From: Cyanobium sp. T1B-Tous
GTDB taxonomy: Bacteria; Cyanobacteriota; Cyanobacteriia; PCC-6307; Cyanobiaceae
Length of the DNA stretch: 63,270 nt
NCBI RefSeq assembly: GCF_024345475.1
Contig: NZ_JAGQBE010000007.1
Location: 1 to 63,270 of the forward strand
Direction: 5' to 3'
In this document: positions 37,655-45,784 of the stretch, in pieces
How positions within the stretch are numbered: the first letter of the stretch is position 1
Layout of the letters: each line of letters opens with the position of its first letter
Notes under the pieces: model-generated
Seen by the model: the letters and a program-made list of their open reading frames with translations, nothing else
The model's database searches: none
Told to the model about the DNA's origin: nothing
Translations under genes and position numbers: made by a program

Positions 37655-37741
37655 GAAGCGCTGGGCAGCTCTCAGAGTTGATCAATGTAGCAACTGCCTC
37701 AACGCACCCAGCCCTGAGCGTCGAGAGGCAGGACCCAGGGC

Positions 37742-38404
37742 CTATCGACGGGAGCTTGCGCTGGGCTGACCCAGAACCTGCGCGGGAACCTGAACTGGAA
37801 CGGCGGCGGGAACAGCAGACACGCCCTGCTGGCTTCCCGCCTCTGGCCAGTTATCCCGGTAGAGGTAGACATGGCCCAGGGAGCGGCCGCCGTAGGCCCG
37901 GCGCTTGAGCTGCCAGCCCGGCTCAAACACCAGCTGCAGGAAGTTGGTGCCCGGCCCCTGGGTGCGGGCCACGACCATTTCCGGCCCCGCTCCAGCCTTG
38001 GTGGGCACCGCGAGCAGCACGTTGTCGCCGCTTTGACGGAGCACGGTGAGGCGATAACTGGTGGCCAGATCGGCACCACCCACCCGCACCGAATAGCCGT
38101 TGGCATCGATGAAACGGCTGCAGATCCCGGTGAAATCAAAGCTGGCCAGCAGGGGCTCAACCGGCGCGGGAGCCCCGGGAGCCACCGCAAAGCAGGGCCG
38201 GGTGGGTTTCACCTGCTCGTAGATGTTGAGCTGAGCGCGGGTGCCATCCCCGATCGGGGCCGCCACCAAGACAAAGCGCTCCTGGCTGAGGTCCACGGCC
38301 TGGAACAGGGCACTGGCGCGGGCGGGAGTGACGGCTCCGGCCCCAAGAACCACCGCTGCCGTGGCCAAGGACAGGGAACGGAGGGTCAGATCTGGCACTC
38401 GCAT
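37742..38404 (-). CDS. DUF3747-type exported protein
   Basis: 220 residues. Signal peptide about 1-31 (cleavage near ARASALF). The mature domain FQAVDLSQERFVLVAAPIG, YEQVKPTRPCF, FTGICSRFIDANGYSVRVGG matches, as I recall, the cyanobacterial DUF3747 family of exported proteins; two cysteines may pair. The C-terminal 30 residues are Pro/Val-rich and probably disordered. The function is unknown. ATG 38404 is chosen over the GTG just before it. Confidence 0.78.
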   Translation of the reverse strand: MRVPDLTLRSLSLATAAVVLGAGAVTPARASALFQAVDLSQERFVLVAAPIGDGTRAQLNIYEQVKPTRPCFAVAPGAPAPVEPLLASFDFTGICSRFIDANGYSVRVGGADLATSYRLTVLRQSGDNVLLAVPTKAGAGPEMVVARTQGPGTNFLQLVFEPGWQLKRRAYGGRSLGHVYLYRDNWPEAGSQQGVSAVPAAVPVQVPAQVLGQPSASSRR

Positions 38405-38458
38405 CACAGCTTCCAGGAGATCGGTGAACGCAATCGTATGCAGGTCAGCCCGCCAGGG

Positions 38459-38650
38459 CTAGGCCGGCTTGTTGATCCGAATGGCGAGCAGCAGCGCCAC
38501 CACCGTGCCGGGCAGACTCAGCCCCAGGATCCAACCGGTGGCTTGCACCCCCAGGTCGGGCTCGCCATAGGACAGCTCAAAGACCGAGCCGGTGGCAGCG
38601 ATGCCCAGCAGACAGGCGAGGGCCAGAAAGAGGCCCGCCAACGGTTTCAT
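38459..38650 (-). CDS. Small two-helix membrane protein
   Basis: 63 residues from the ATG at 38650 (ATG 38656 adds two). Two hydrophobic helices, about 4-23 and 38-57, are joined by a polar loop SVFELSYGEPDLGVQATGW, ending INKPA. I have the impression this is a conserved cyanobacterial small protein, but I cannot name it. It follows def on the same strand, 16 nt away. Confidence 0.65.
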   Translation of the reverse strand: MKPLAGLFLALACLLGIAATGSVFELSYGEPDLGVQATGWILGLSLPGTVVALLLAIRINKPA

Positions 38651-38666
38651 CGGCATCGAACGGTTC

Positions 38667-39284
38667 TCAGCGAATGGATTGGACGTCGGCGCGCTTGAAG
38701 CCTTTCTCCTGCAGCCCCTCGTTGAGGCTCAGCTCATCGGTGACCCGATCGACGAACAACACCCCGTTGAGATGGTCCATCTCGTGTTGGATGCAGCGGG
38801 CCAGCAGACCATCGGCCTTGACCCGTTGGGGGCGGCCCATCTCGTCGCGGTAGGTGACCTCAACGGCAGCCGGACGCACCACATTGAGGTAGACGCCAGG
38901 GATGCTCAGGCAACCCTCCTCGTAGGTCTCGATGGCGGCTCCGAAGGAGCCGATCTCCGGGTTGATCAATACCATCGGAGGGGTGGCGGCATTCTCCGGA
39001 TCGAGGTCGATCACGAGCAGTTGCTTGTGCACCCCCACCTGGGGGGCGGCCAGGCCGATGCCCCGGGCGCTGTACATGCTGCGCAGCATGTCGCGGGCCA
39101 GGTCCCGCACGCTCTCATCCACCTTGCTGATGCGGCGGGCCGGGGTGCGCAACACCGCATCGCCCAGGGTGTGGATGGTGAGCGGAGGCTCGTCGAGCAC
39201 CTCCTTCGGCACCTGCACACCGCGGGTGGCCTGCACCGCAGAGCGAGCCATCTGGGCGAAGCTGCTGGCGGAACTGCGGGCCAA
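38667..39284 (-). CDS. def: Peptide deformylase
   Basis: 205 residues from a TTG at 39284; ATG 39251 would give 194. Removes the formyl group from nascent protein N-termini. All three family motifs are present: GIGLAAPQVG, EEGCLSIPG (metal-binding Cys) and QHEMDHLNG (metal-binding His and catalytic Glu). The TTG start is favoured because picocyanobacterial homologues, as I recall them, begin with a similar SFAQxARSA segment. It is divergent from the S9 peptidase gene, 54 nt apart. Confidence 0.94.
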   Translation of the reverse strand: MARSSASSFAQMARSAVQATRGVQVPKEVLDEPPLTIHTLGDAVLRTPARRISKVDESVRDLARDMLRSMYSARGIGLAAPQVGVHKQLLVIDLDPENAATPPMVLINPEIGSFGAAIETYEEGCLSIPGVYLNVVRPAAVEVTYRDEMGRPQRVKADGLLARCIQHEMDHLNGVLFVDRVTDELSLNEGLQEKGFKRADVQSIR

Positions 39285-39338
39285 CGGGATCGTGAAGAGA
39301 TTGAATTGGATTCTACGGCGGCCCGCCGGCGCCCCCGC

Positions 39339-41282
39339 GTGCACCCCACACCGTTGACCGCGCCCCCCCACGACGCCACCTCCGCCCCTCGGCTCCAGCC
39401 GCTGCCGGCAGCACTGGTGGTGGGACGCACGCCGAGCCTGAAAGAACCGCTGCTTCGCAACGGACGGCTGCTGTGGCTGGAGCAGCGTCCCCAGGAGCAG
39501 GGGCGCACCACGCTGATGCAGCAATCCGCCCAGGGGAGTGGGGCGGTGGAACTGACCCCCGCCCCCCGCAACCTGCGCAGCCGGGTGCACGAGTACGGCG
39601 GCGGCGTCTATGCCCTCGAGGGCAACGATCTGGTGTTTGTCGACGACGGCGACCGCTGCCTCTGGCACCTGGGCCTCGAACCCGGTGGGGGCCTGCCGCC
39701 CCACCCGCCGCGGCGCCTGACCGAACCCGGGCCACGGGCCTTCGCCGATGGGCTGATCGATGGCCCCCGCCGGCGCTGGATCGGCGTGATGGAGAGCGGG
39801 GGCCGCGACCAGCTGGTGGCGGTGCCCTTGGCGGGGGGAGAGCCCCAGCGGGTGCATCAGCCCACCGACTTCTGCGGCTACGCGGCCCTCAGCCCCGACG
39901 GGCGCCAGCTCGCCTGGGTGGAGTGGCAGCAGCCGTTGATGCCCTGGGACGGCAGCCAGCTCTGGCTGGCCGATGTCAACGCCGCAGGCGGCCTGGAGCG
40001 GGTGCGGCAGGTGGCTGGAACGGGCCGCCCGGAATCGGCAGGGCCCCCAACCAGAGCCATCTCGGTGTTTCAGCCGTTGTGGATCGGCCCGGAGCACCTG
40101 GTGGTCGCCAGTGATGCCTCGGGCTGGTGGAACCTGCAACGCCTCCACACCCGCTCCGGCCAGTGGCAGGCGCTGCTGCCCCTGCAGGCCGAATTCGCCA
40201 TGCCCCAGTGGGTGTACGGCATGCGCACCACCGCCTGGGACGGCCAGCAGCTGATCGCCGCGGCCTGCTGGGACGGGGTGTGGCAGCTGGGACGGGTGGA
40301 CCTCGCCGCCGATCGCGTGGGCACGCCAGCGGCCTGGCAGCCCCTGGAGCTGCCCTTCGACGACCTCGCCGCCCTGAGCGCGGAGGCGGGCCGGCTGGTG
40401 GCCGTGGCCAGCAGCCCCACGAGCGCAGAGGGACTGCTGGAGCTGGATCTCGCCAGCGGCACATGGCAGCACACACCCATGGCCTCCTGTCCCCTCGAGC
40501 CGGAGGCGATCAGCCGCCCCGAACCGCTCTGGTTCGGGGGCCATGGCGGGCAACGCACCCACGCCTGGTTCTATCCCCCGGCCGGTGGCGCCCACGGGGA
40601 GGCGCCCCTGCTGGTGAAAAGCCACAGTGGGCCCACCAGCATGGCCCGGCGGGGCCTGAGCCTGGCCATCCAGTTCTGGACCTCCCGCGGCTGGGGCGTG
40701 GTGGATGTGAACTACGGCGGCTCCACCGGTTTCGGCCGGGCCTACCGCGAGCGGCTGAACGGCCAGTGGGGTGTGGTGGACGTGGCCGATTGCGCCGCTG
40801 CTGCCCAGGCCGTGGTGGCCGCGGGGAAAGCCAGCCCGGCGCGCCTTGCCATCGAGGGGGGCAGCGCCGGCGGCTTCACCACCCTGGCGGCCCTCTGCTT
40901 CACGGACGTGTTCCGGGCCGGTGCCTGCCGCTATGGCGTGGCCGATCTCGGCTCCCTGGCCCAGGACACCCACCGCTTCGAAGCCCGCTATCTCGATGGG
41001 CTGGTGGGTCCCTGGCCCGTAGCAAAAGCCACCTACACGGACCGCTCCCCCCTGCAACATGCCGATCGCATCCGCTGTCCCGTGATCTTTTTCCAGGGCC
41101 TCGACGACCTGGTCGTGCCGCCCGAGCAGACCGATCGCATGGCGGCGGCCCTGAAGGCCAACGCCGTGCCCGTGGAGGTGCATCGGTTCCCCAACGAAGG
41201 CCATGGCTTCCGCAGCAGCACCTCCTTGATCCAGGTGCTCGAAGCCACCGAAGCGTTCTTCAGCAGGCATTTCGGCCTGTGA
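39339..41282 (+). CDS. S9-family prolyl oligopeptidase-like serine peptidase
   Basis: 647 residues from a GTG at 39339 (TTG 39354 is also possible). N-terminal beta-propeller (about 20-390) and C-terminal alpha/beta hydrolase domain. The catalytic Ser is in IEGGSAGGFT, the Asp in FQGLDDLVVPPEQ and the His in NEGHGF, the order of dipeptidyl/acylaminoacyl peptidases. The lack of an export signal suggests cytosolic peptide breakdown. Its stop overlaps the start of the glutamate symporter gene (GTGA). Confidence 0.92.
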   Translation: MHPTPLTAPPHDATSAPRLQPLPAALVVGRTPSLKEPLLRNGRLLWLEQRPQEQGRTTLMQQSAQGSGAVELTPAPRNLRSRVHEYGGGVYALEGNDLVFVDDGDRCLWHLGLEPGGGLPPHPPRRLTEPGPRAFADGLIDGPRRRWIGVMESGGRDQLVAVPLAGGEPQRVHQPTDFCGYAALSPDGRQLAWVEWQQPLMPWDGSQLWLADVNAAGGLERVRQVAGTGRPESAGPPTRAISVFQPLWIGPEHLVVASDASGWWNLQRLHTRSGQWQALLPLQAEFAMPQWVYGMRTTAWDGQQLIAAACWDGVWQLGRVDLAADRVGTPAAWQPLELPFDDLAALSAEAGRLVAVASSPTSAEGLLELDLASGTWQHTPMASCPLEPEAISRPEPLWFGGHGGQRTHAWFYPPAGGAHGEAPLLVKSHSGPTSMARRGLSLAIQFWTSRGWGVVDVNYGGSTGFGRAYRERLNGQWGVVDVADCAAAAQAVVAAGKASPARLAIEGGSAGGFTTLAALCFTDVFRAGACRYGVADLGSLAQDTHRFEARYLDGLVGPWPVAKATYTDRSPLQHADRIRCPVIFFQGLDDLVVPPEQTDRMAAALKANAVPVEVHRFPNEGHGFRSSTSLIQVLEATEAFFSRHFGL

Positions 41283-42652
41283 TCGCCACCCTTGAAGGCG
41301 ACCTGTTCCAAAGCCTTGGCTGGCTGGCCCTTGCCGTGGCCTGCCTCAGCCTGATCCTGGCGGTGGGACGCGCGATCGGCACCCGCCTGCAGCTGCGGCT
41401 CTGGGGCATCCCAGAAGCCCTGCTGGCCGGACTGCTGGGCCTGCTGCTGGCCCCGGGCGGGCCACTGCCGCTGCTGCCGCCCCAGGTGCTGCAGCTGTGG
41501 GCCGATCTGCCCCTGGTGCTGCTCACCCTGGTGTTCGGCTCGCTGTTGCTGGGCAAACCGCTGCCCAAGCTGGAGGGGCTCTGGCGACCGGTCTCCGGGC
41601 AGGTGTCCCTGGCCCTGGTGCTGGCCTTCGGCCAGTACGTGGTGGCCGGCCTGGCGGTGCTGCTGGTGCTGCAGCCCTGGCTGGGGGTGAGCCCGATCAT
41701 GGCCTGCCTGATTGAGGTGGCCTACGAGGGGGGCCACGGCTCAGCCGCGGCCATGGGGCCGAGCTATGCGGCCCTGGGCTTTCCCGGCGGCCAGGCCCTC
41801 GGCCTGGCCATGGCCACCGTGGGGCTGCTCTCCTCCACCCTGGTGGGCGGATTGGTGGTGGTGCTGGCCCGCAAGCGCGGCTGGCTGCTGGCGGATCGGT
41901 GTGCTCCAGCCAGCACCCCTGCCGGCGCCGAAGCGCCCGCACCCTCCCCCCCGGGCCCTGCCCCCGGCGCCGCAACCTGGGCGGTGAATCTGGCCCTGGC
42001 GGGCGTGGCCGTGCTGGTGGGCGTGGGCCTGCTGGCCGCCCTGCGCTGGCTCACGGGGGGGCTGGGTGACGGCGTCGCCCTGGTGGTCGACTCCCTGCCG
42101 GTGTTTCCGCTGGCGATCGTGGGCTCGCTGCTGGTGCGCCTGGTTCTGGAGCGCAGCGGCCAGGCCCACTGGGCCTCCGCTCCGGTGCAGAGCCAGATCG
42201 GCACCCTCTCGGCGGATCTGCTGATCACCGCCGCCACCGCCGGGCTGGATCTGGGCCTGCTGCGGGCCGACTGGCTGCCGCTCACGGTGCTGGCGGTGAG
42301 CGGCCTGGCCTGGAACCTGGGGGTCACCCTGCTGCTGGCCCCCCGGGTTCTGCCGGCGGACTGGTTTGAGCGGGCGGTGATTGAATTCGGCCAGGCCACC
42401 GGTGTGGCAGCCAGCGGCCTGCTGCTGCTGCGCATGGCCGACCCCGACGACCGCAGCGATGCGCTGCCGGCCTTCTCGATCAAACAACTGCTGCTGCAAC
42501 CCTTTCTGGCGGGCGGGGTGATCACCGTGGTGGCGCCCCTGGCGGTGGCGAGCTGGGGCTTACCCCTCTGGACCGCCGCCTGCCTGGCGGTTGTGGTGCT
42601 GGCAGGGAGTGCCGGGCTGCTGCTGGCCCGACTTCAGGCCCCCGCCCCGTAG
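41279..42652 (+). CDS. GltS-like sodium/glutamate symporter
   Basis: 457 residues from a GTG at 41279. About ten to twelve hydrophobic helices are split by a Pro/Ala-rich loop near residue 225. The first half contains IMACLIEVAYEGGHGSAAAMG, the second FGQATGVAASGLLLLRMADP, the two inverted-repeat pore motifs (GGHG and GxATG) of the ESS/GltS family. It is coupled to the peptidase gene, which fits uptake or retention of the peptide's amino acids (inference). Convergent with the aldolase gene, overlapping by 19 nt. Confidence 0.9.
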   Translation: MIATLEGDLFQSLGWLALAVACLSLILAVGRAIGTRLQLRLWGIPEALLAGLLGLLLAPGGPLPLLPPQVLQLWADLPLVLLTLVFGSLLLGKPLPKLEGLWRPVSGQVSLALVLAFGQYVVAGLAVLLVLQPWLGVSPIMACLIEVAYEGGHGSAAAMGPSYAALGFPGGQALGLAMATVGLLSSTLVGGLVVVLARKRGWLLADRCAPASTPAGAEAPAPSPPGPAPGAATWAVNLALAGVAVLVGVGLLAALRWLTGGLGDGVALVVDSLPVFPLAIVGSLLVRLVLERSGQAHWASAPVQSQIGTLSADLLITAATAGLDLGLLRADWLPLTVLAVSGLAWNLGVTLLLAPRVLPADWFERAVIEFGQATGVAASGLLLLRMADPDDRSDALPAFSIKQLLLQPFLAGGVITVVAPLAVASWGLPLWTAACLAVVVLAGSAGLLLARLQAPAP

Positions 42653-43314
42653 AGCAGGGTGCGGAACTGGTGATGAACGGCCGCCATCTGCTCGGGGCTG
42701 AGCAGGGGCGGCTCGCCCAGTTGCAGGGCCTGGAGATACATCTGGGCCAGGGTTTCCACCTCAATCGCAATGCGCAGGGCCTGGTCGAGGCTGGCCCCCA
42801 GGGCCACCTGGCCGTGCTGCCCCAGCAGGCAGGCCCGCCGATCCACCAGGGCCGCCACCGCCAGCGCGGACAGCTCCGCGGTGCCGAAGGTGGCATAGGG
42901 GGCGCAGCGGATGTCATCGCCGCCGGCGACAGCGGTCATGTAGTGGAAGGGGGGGATGGCGCGGCCATGGCAGGCCAGGGCCGTGGCGTGGATGGAATGG
43001 CAGTGGAGCACCGCCCCAATCTCCGGCCGGCCCGCCAGGATGTCCACATGGAGGCGCCACTCCGAGGAGGGACGCCTGGCGCCGTCATCCCGGGAGCCGC
43101 CAGCCAGATCCAAGGCCACCAGATCCTGCGGCTGCATCAGCTCGTAGGGCAGGGAACTGGGGGTGATCAGCAGACCCCCGGGGATCCGCACCGACAGATT
43201 GCCCGAGGTGCCCTGGTTGAGGCCCGAAGCATTCATGCGCCGGGCCACCGTCACCAGCTGTTGACGCAGCTCGGCTTCGGAGCCGGGGGCCAGGACAGGG
43301 GGGACGGCGGGCAA
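42634..43314 (-). CDS. Class II aldolase (FucA/MtnB/Ald2-like)
   Basis: 226 residues. Zinc-dependent aldolase of the adducin fold: catalytic Glu85 in PSSEWRLH, metal-binding His104 and His106 in LHCHSIHATAL and His167 in GQHGQV. Relatives cleave fuculose-, rhamnulose-, methylthioribulose- or deoxyribulose-1-phosphate to dihydroxyacetone phosphate plus an aldehyde. The third gene of a minus-strand cluster after mtnA and a kinase, it is best explained as the aldolase of a methylthioribose / 5-deoxyribose disposal shunt, though the substrate is inferred from context. Confidence 0.85.
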   Translation of the reverse strand: MPAVPPVLAPGSEAELRQQLVTVARRMNASGLNQGTSGNLSVRIPGGLLITPSSLPYELMQPQDLVALDLAGGSRDDGARRPSSEWRLHVDILAGRPEIGAVLHCHSIHATALACHGRAIPPFHYMTAVAGGDDIRCAPYATFGTAELSALAVAALVDRRACLLGQHGQVALGASLDQALRIAIEVETLAQMYLQALQLGEPPLLSPEQMAAVHHQFRTLLYGAGA

Positions 43315-43319
43315 GGGGT

Positions 43320-44471
43320 TCAGCGGCGCAGGGGGAAACCGGAGGGATCCGGCAAGGCGGCCCAGGCGTCGATTTCCAGGGCGTAGGCGGCATGCCGCTG
43401 GATCGCATCATCCATGAACAGGGCGGCCCGAATCGGGGTATCCGGCCCGCGGGAGAAGCCATGCATCGCCACGCCCGCCGTGATGCAGCGCAGGGCCGAC
43501 AGCTGCATGTCGTAGCGCGCCTCGCTCAGCGGGTAATCGCGCACGCCCCGGTTCACCAGCTCCTGGTGCCAGGCCAGCAGCAGGTCGTCATGGCGCCCCA
43601 ATCGCTGCGCCTGGGGCGTACTGCCGCCCACCAAAAACGCGATGTCGATCGCGGCCACACTGCGGCTCGCCCAGGACCAATCGATGATCACCGATTCGGG
43701 ATCCTCCACGGTGTGAGCGAACAGCAGATTGTCGGCGCGGAGGTCGCCATGCACGAGGGTCCAGGGTCGGTCTTCCATGGCTGCATCCACCGCACTGGTC
43801 TGTTCGAGAACGGCGCGGTACAGGTGGCAAACGTCGGGACCAAAACGCACGCCGTAGGTGGCAAAGAAATCCTCAACAATCTCGGCGTTGGGATTGGAGA
43901 ACCAGAACCCATGGTTGGGCAGCCAGTCATGCTGGTGCAACCCCGGATCCATCCAGAATTCAGCGTGGATGGCGGCCATGCGCTGGATCGAAGCCAGCGT
44001 TTCCTGGTAGCTGAGGCCGATCACCTGGTCGCCGGAGCGGAGGTGGGTGAGATCTTCCATCAGCAACCAGGACGGCTCACCGGCATGGGTGGCAAACACG
44101 GCCGGCTGGTGATTGCTGAGCCGGGGGGTGCAATGGGTGTACACCCCGACCTCCCGCCCGAAGGCATTGTTCAGACGGCTGAACGCATTGAAATCCTGAT
44201 CGGATGTTTCACTTTTGAGGATCACGCTGGCAGGGCCAGCACCAGGGGGATCACAGCTCAATTCCAGTCGCCAGGTGGTGGATTGAAATCCCCTGGCTTC
44301 ACCCAGCAGCTTGGCCTCCAAGCTCTTCACCGTGGTTCCGAGAACCTCCCCAATCCAGTCGGGTTCGGGCTGCTTGACCACAGGGTCGGTCATGGGGGCC
44401 TGCATCGGTTCGGTCATGGGGTGATCAAGCGCCTCATCCGATGAGGCCTCGCGGTGGGACTTCCAATCCAT
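43320..44471 (-). CDS. APH/choline-kinase-fold phosphotransferase
   Basis: 383 residues. A protein-kinase-like fold of the aminoglycoside phosphotransferase group: lysine in SVILKSE (86), hinge LLMEDL, catalytic loop LVHGDLRADNLL (His241, Asp243, Asn248) and metal-binding VIIDWSW (Asp264). It is not an orthodox methylthioribose kinase MtnK by length and motif detail, but shares the fold. The position between mtnA and an aldolase suggests that it phosphorylates the sugar that MtnA isomerises. ATG 44471 is chosen; ATG 44417 would drop 18 residues. Confidence 0.8.
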   Translation of the reverse strand: MDWKSHREASSDEALDHPMTEPMQAPMTDPVVKQPEPDWIGEVLGTTVKSLEAKLLGEARGFQSTTWRLELSCDPPGAGPASVILKSETSDQDFNAFSRLNNAFGREVGVYTHCTPRLSNHQPAVFATHAGEPSWLLMEDLTHLRSGDQVIGLSYQETLASIQRMAAIHAEFWMDPGLHQHDWLPNHGFWFSNPNAEIVEDFFATYGVRFGPDVCHLYRAVLEQTSAVDAAMEDRPWTLVHGDLRADNLLFAHTVEDPESVIIDWSWASRSVAAIDIAFLVGGSTPQAQRLGRHDDLLLAWHQELVNRGVRDYPLSEARYDMQLSALRCITAGVAMHGFSRGPDTPIRAALFMDDAIQRHAAYALEIDAWAALPDPSGFPLRR

Positions 44472-44497
44472 GGACGTCAGCGAACACCGCTGCTGCC

Positions 44498-45625
44498 TTA
44501 CGCATCATGGTCATAGAGCTGCCGCAAGCCTGCCTCCGATGCCTGGGCCACCCCCCGCTCGGTGATCAGGGCCGTCACCAGCCGGGCCGGGGTGACATCG
44601 AACGCGGGGTTGAAGCCGGGGCTGCCGTCGGGGCTGAGCTGCACCGTGGCGAGCTGCCCCTCGACGGAGCCGCCGCCCCCGCCGCCCAGCAGCCGCCCCT
44701 GGATGGCCGTCACCTCCTCGGCGCTGCGGGCTTCGATCGGGATCTCGGCCACACCGTCATCGATCGTCCAATCGATCGTGGAGGCCGGCAGGGCCACATA
44801 AAAGGGCACCCCGTTGTCGTGGGCCGCCAGGGCCTTGAGATAGGTGCCGATCTTGTTGCACACATCGCCGCGGCGGGTGGTGCGGTCGGTGCCCACGATC
44901 ACCGCATCCACCTGGCCGTGCTGCATCAGGTGGCCGCCGGCGTTGTCGACGATCACGGTGTGGGGCACACCCTCCTGACCCAGCTCAAAGGCCGTCAGTG
45001 AGGCGCCCTGGTTGCGGGGGCGGGTCTCATCCACCCACACGTGGATGGGAAGCCCGGCGCGGTGGGCCTTGTAAATGGGGGCGAGGGCCGTGCCCCAATC
45101 CACCGTGGCCAACCAGCCGGCATTGCAGTGGGTGAGCACATGGAGCGTGGCGCCGGGCCTGGCCGCCGCCAGCTGCTGGAAGATCGCCAGCCCGTGGTCG
45201 CCGATGGCCTCGCACATGGCGACGTCCTCATCGGCGATCGCCGCAGCCTCCGCCTTGGCCGCCTCGGCCCGCTCAGCCGGCGGCAGCGGCTGCACCTTGG
45301 CCTGCACCCGCTCCAGGGCCCAGCGCAGGTTGATCGCCGTCGGCCGGGTGGCATTGAGTTGCGCAAAGGCCGCCTCCAGGGAGGCGTCACCCGGATCGGC
45401 CTGCAGGGCCAGCATCAGCCCGTAGGCCCCGGTCACGCCGATCAGCGGGGCGCCGCGCACCACCATCGTGCGGATCGCCTCGGCGGCCTGGTCGCAACTG
45501 GCCAGGGTGCGCGTGGCAAAGCGATGGGGCAGCAAGGTCTGATCGATCACCCCGATCGCGTGGGAGCCCGAACGGCCATCCGACTCCAGCCAGATCGTGC
45601 GCCAGGACTTGCCGTCGATGTTCAT
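44498..45625 (-). CDS. mtnA: S-methyl-5-thioribose-1-phosphate isomerase (or DrdI-like paralogue)
   Basis: 375 residues. Converts methylthioribose-1-phosphate to methylthioribulose-1-phosphate; paralogues do the same with 5-deoxyribose-1-phosphate. Key motifs: [16 protein letters not shown] (54-69), catalytic Cys167 in LTHCNAG, NNA-like DNAGG and catalytic Asp247 in [12 protein letters not shown]. It is slightly longer than the usual 350, with a Gly-rich insertion (LLGGGGGGS) near 314. It is the first gene of the cluster; the kinase follows 26 nt later. Divergent from amt. Confidence 0.94.
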   Translation of the reverse strand: MNIDGKSWRTIWLESDGRSGSHAIGVIDQTLLPHRFATRTLASCDQAAEAIRTMVVRGAPLIGVTGAYGLMLALQADPGDASLEAAFAQLNATRPTAINLRWALERVQAKVQPLPPAERAEAAKAEAAAIADEDVAMCEAIGDHGLAIFQQLAAARPGATLHVLTHCNAGWLATVDWGTALAPIYKAHRAGLPIHVWVDETRPRNQGASLTAFELGQEGVPHTVIVDNAGGHLMQHGQVDAVIVGTDRTTRRGDVCNKIGTYLKALAAHDNGVPFYVALPASTIDWTIDDGVAEIPIEARSAEEVTAIQGRLLGGGGGGSVEGQLATVQLSPDGSPGFNPAFDVTPARLVTALITERGVAQASEAGLRQLYDHDA

Positions 45626-45680
45626 GAAGGATCCCGCGCAACGGTGATCCGGTGATCATCCCTGGGGAAGGGTCAACCCC

Positions 45681-45725
45681 TGTGGGAGAGCAACAGATCC
45701 CCTCAAATGTGTGATCCGATACAAA
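45681..45725 (+). promoter_or_regulatory. Candidate NtcA boxes upstream of amt
   Basis: Two NtcA-like palindromes: TGT-N9-ACA at 45681-45695 and GTG-N8-TAC inside TGT-N10-ACA at 45708-45723, one mismatch from the consensus GTA-N8-TAC. A TACAAA hexamer at 45720-45725, 24 nt after the first box, could be the -10 of a class II NtcA-activated promoter. The gene downstream is an ammonium transporter, a classical NtcA target. Confidence 0.5.
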
Positions 45726-45784
45726 ACAGCGCCCCGGGGCAGCAGGAAGGTTCGTTTTGAACACTGGAGAGGCCCAACCCCTTC

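Noticed and set aside
40127-42652. 841-codon frame spanning the peptidase and symporter genes
   Set aside because: The first part is a +1 shadow of the S9 peptidase. The part from 41279 on is the real GltS-like gene, which is annotated separately.
43320-44471. APH-fold kinase as an antibiotic-resistance gene
   Set aside because: Fold alone does not imply resistance; the cluster with mtnA and an aldolase points to sugar phosphorylation.
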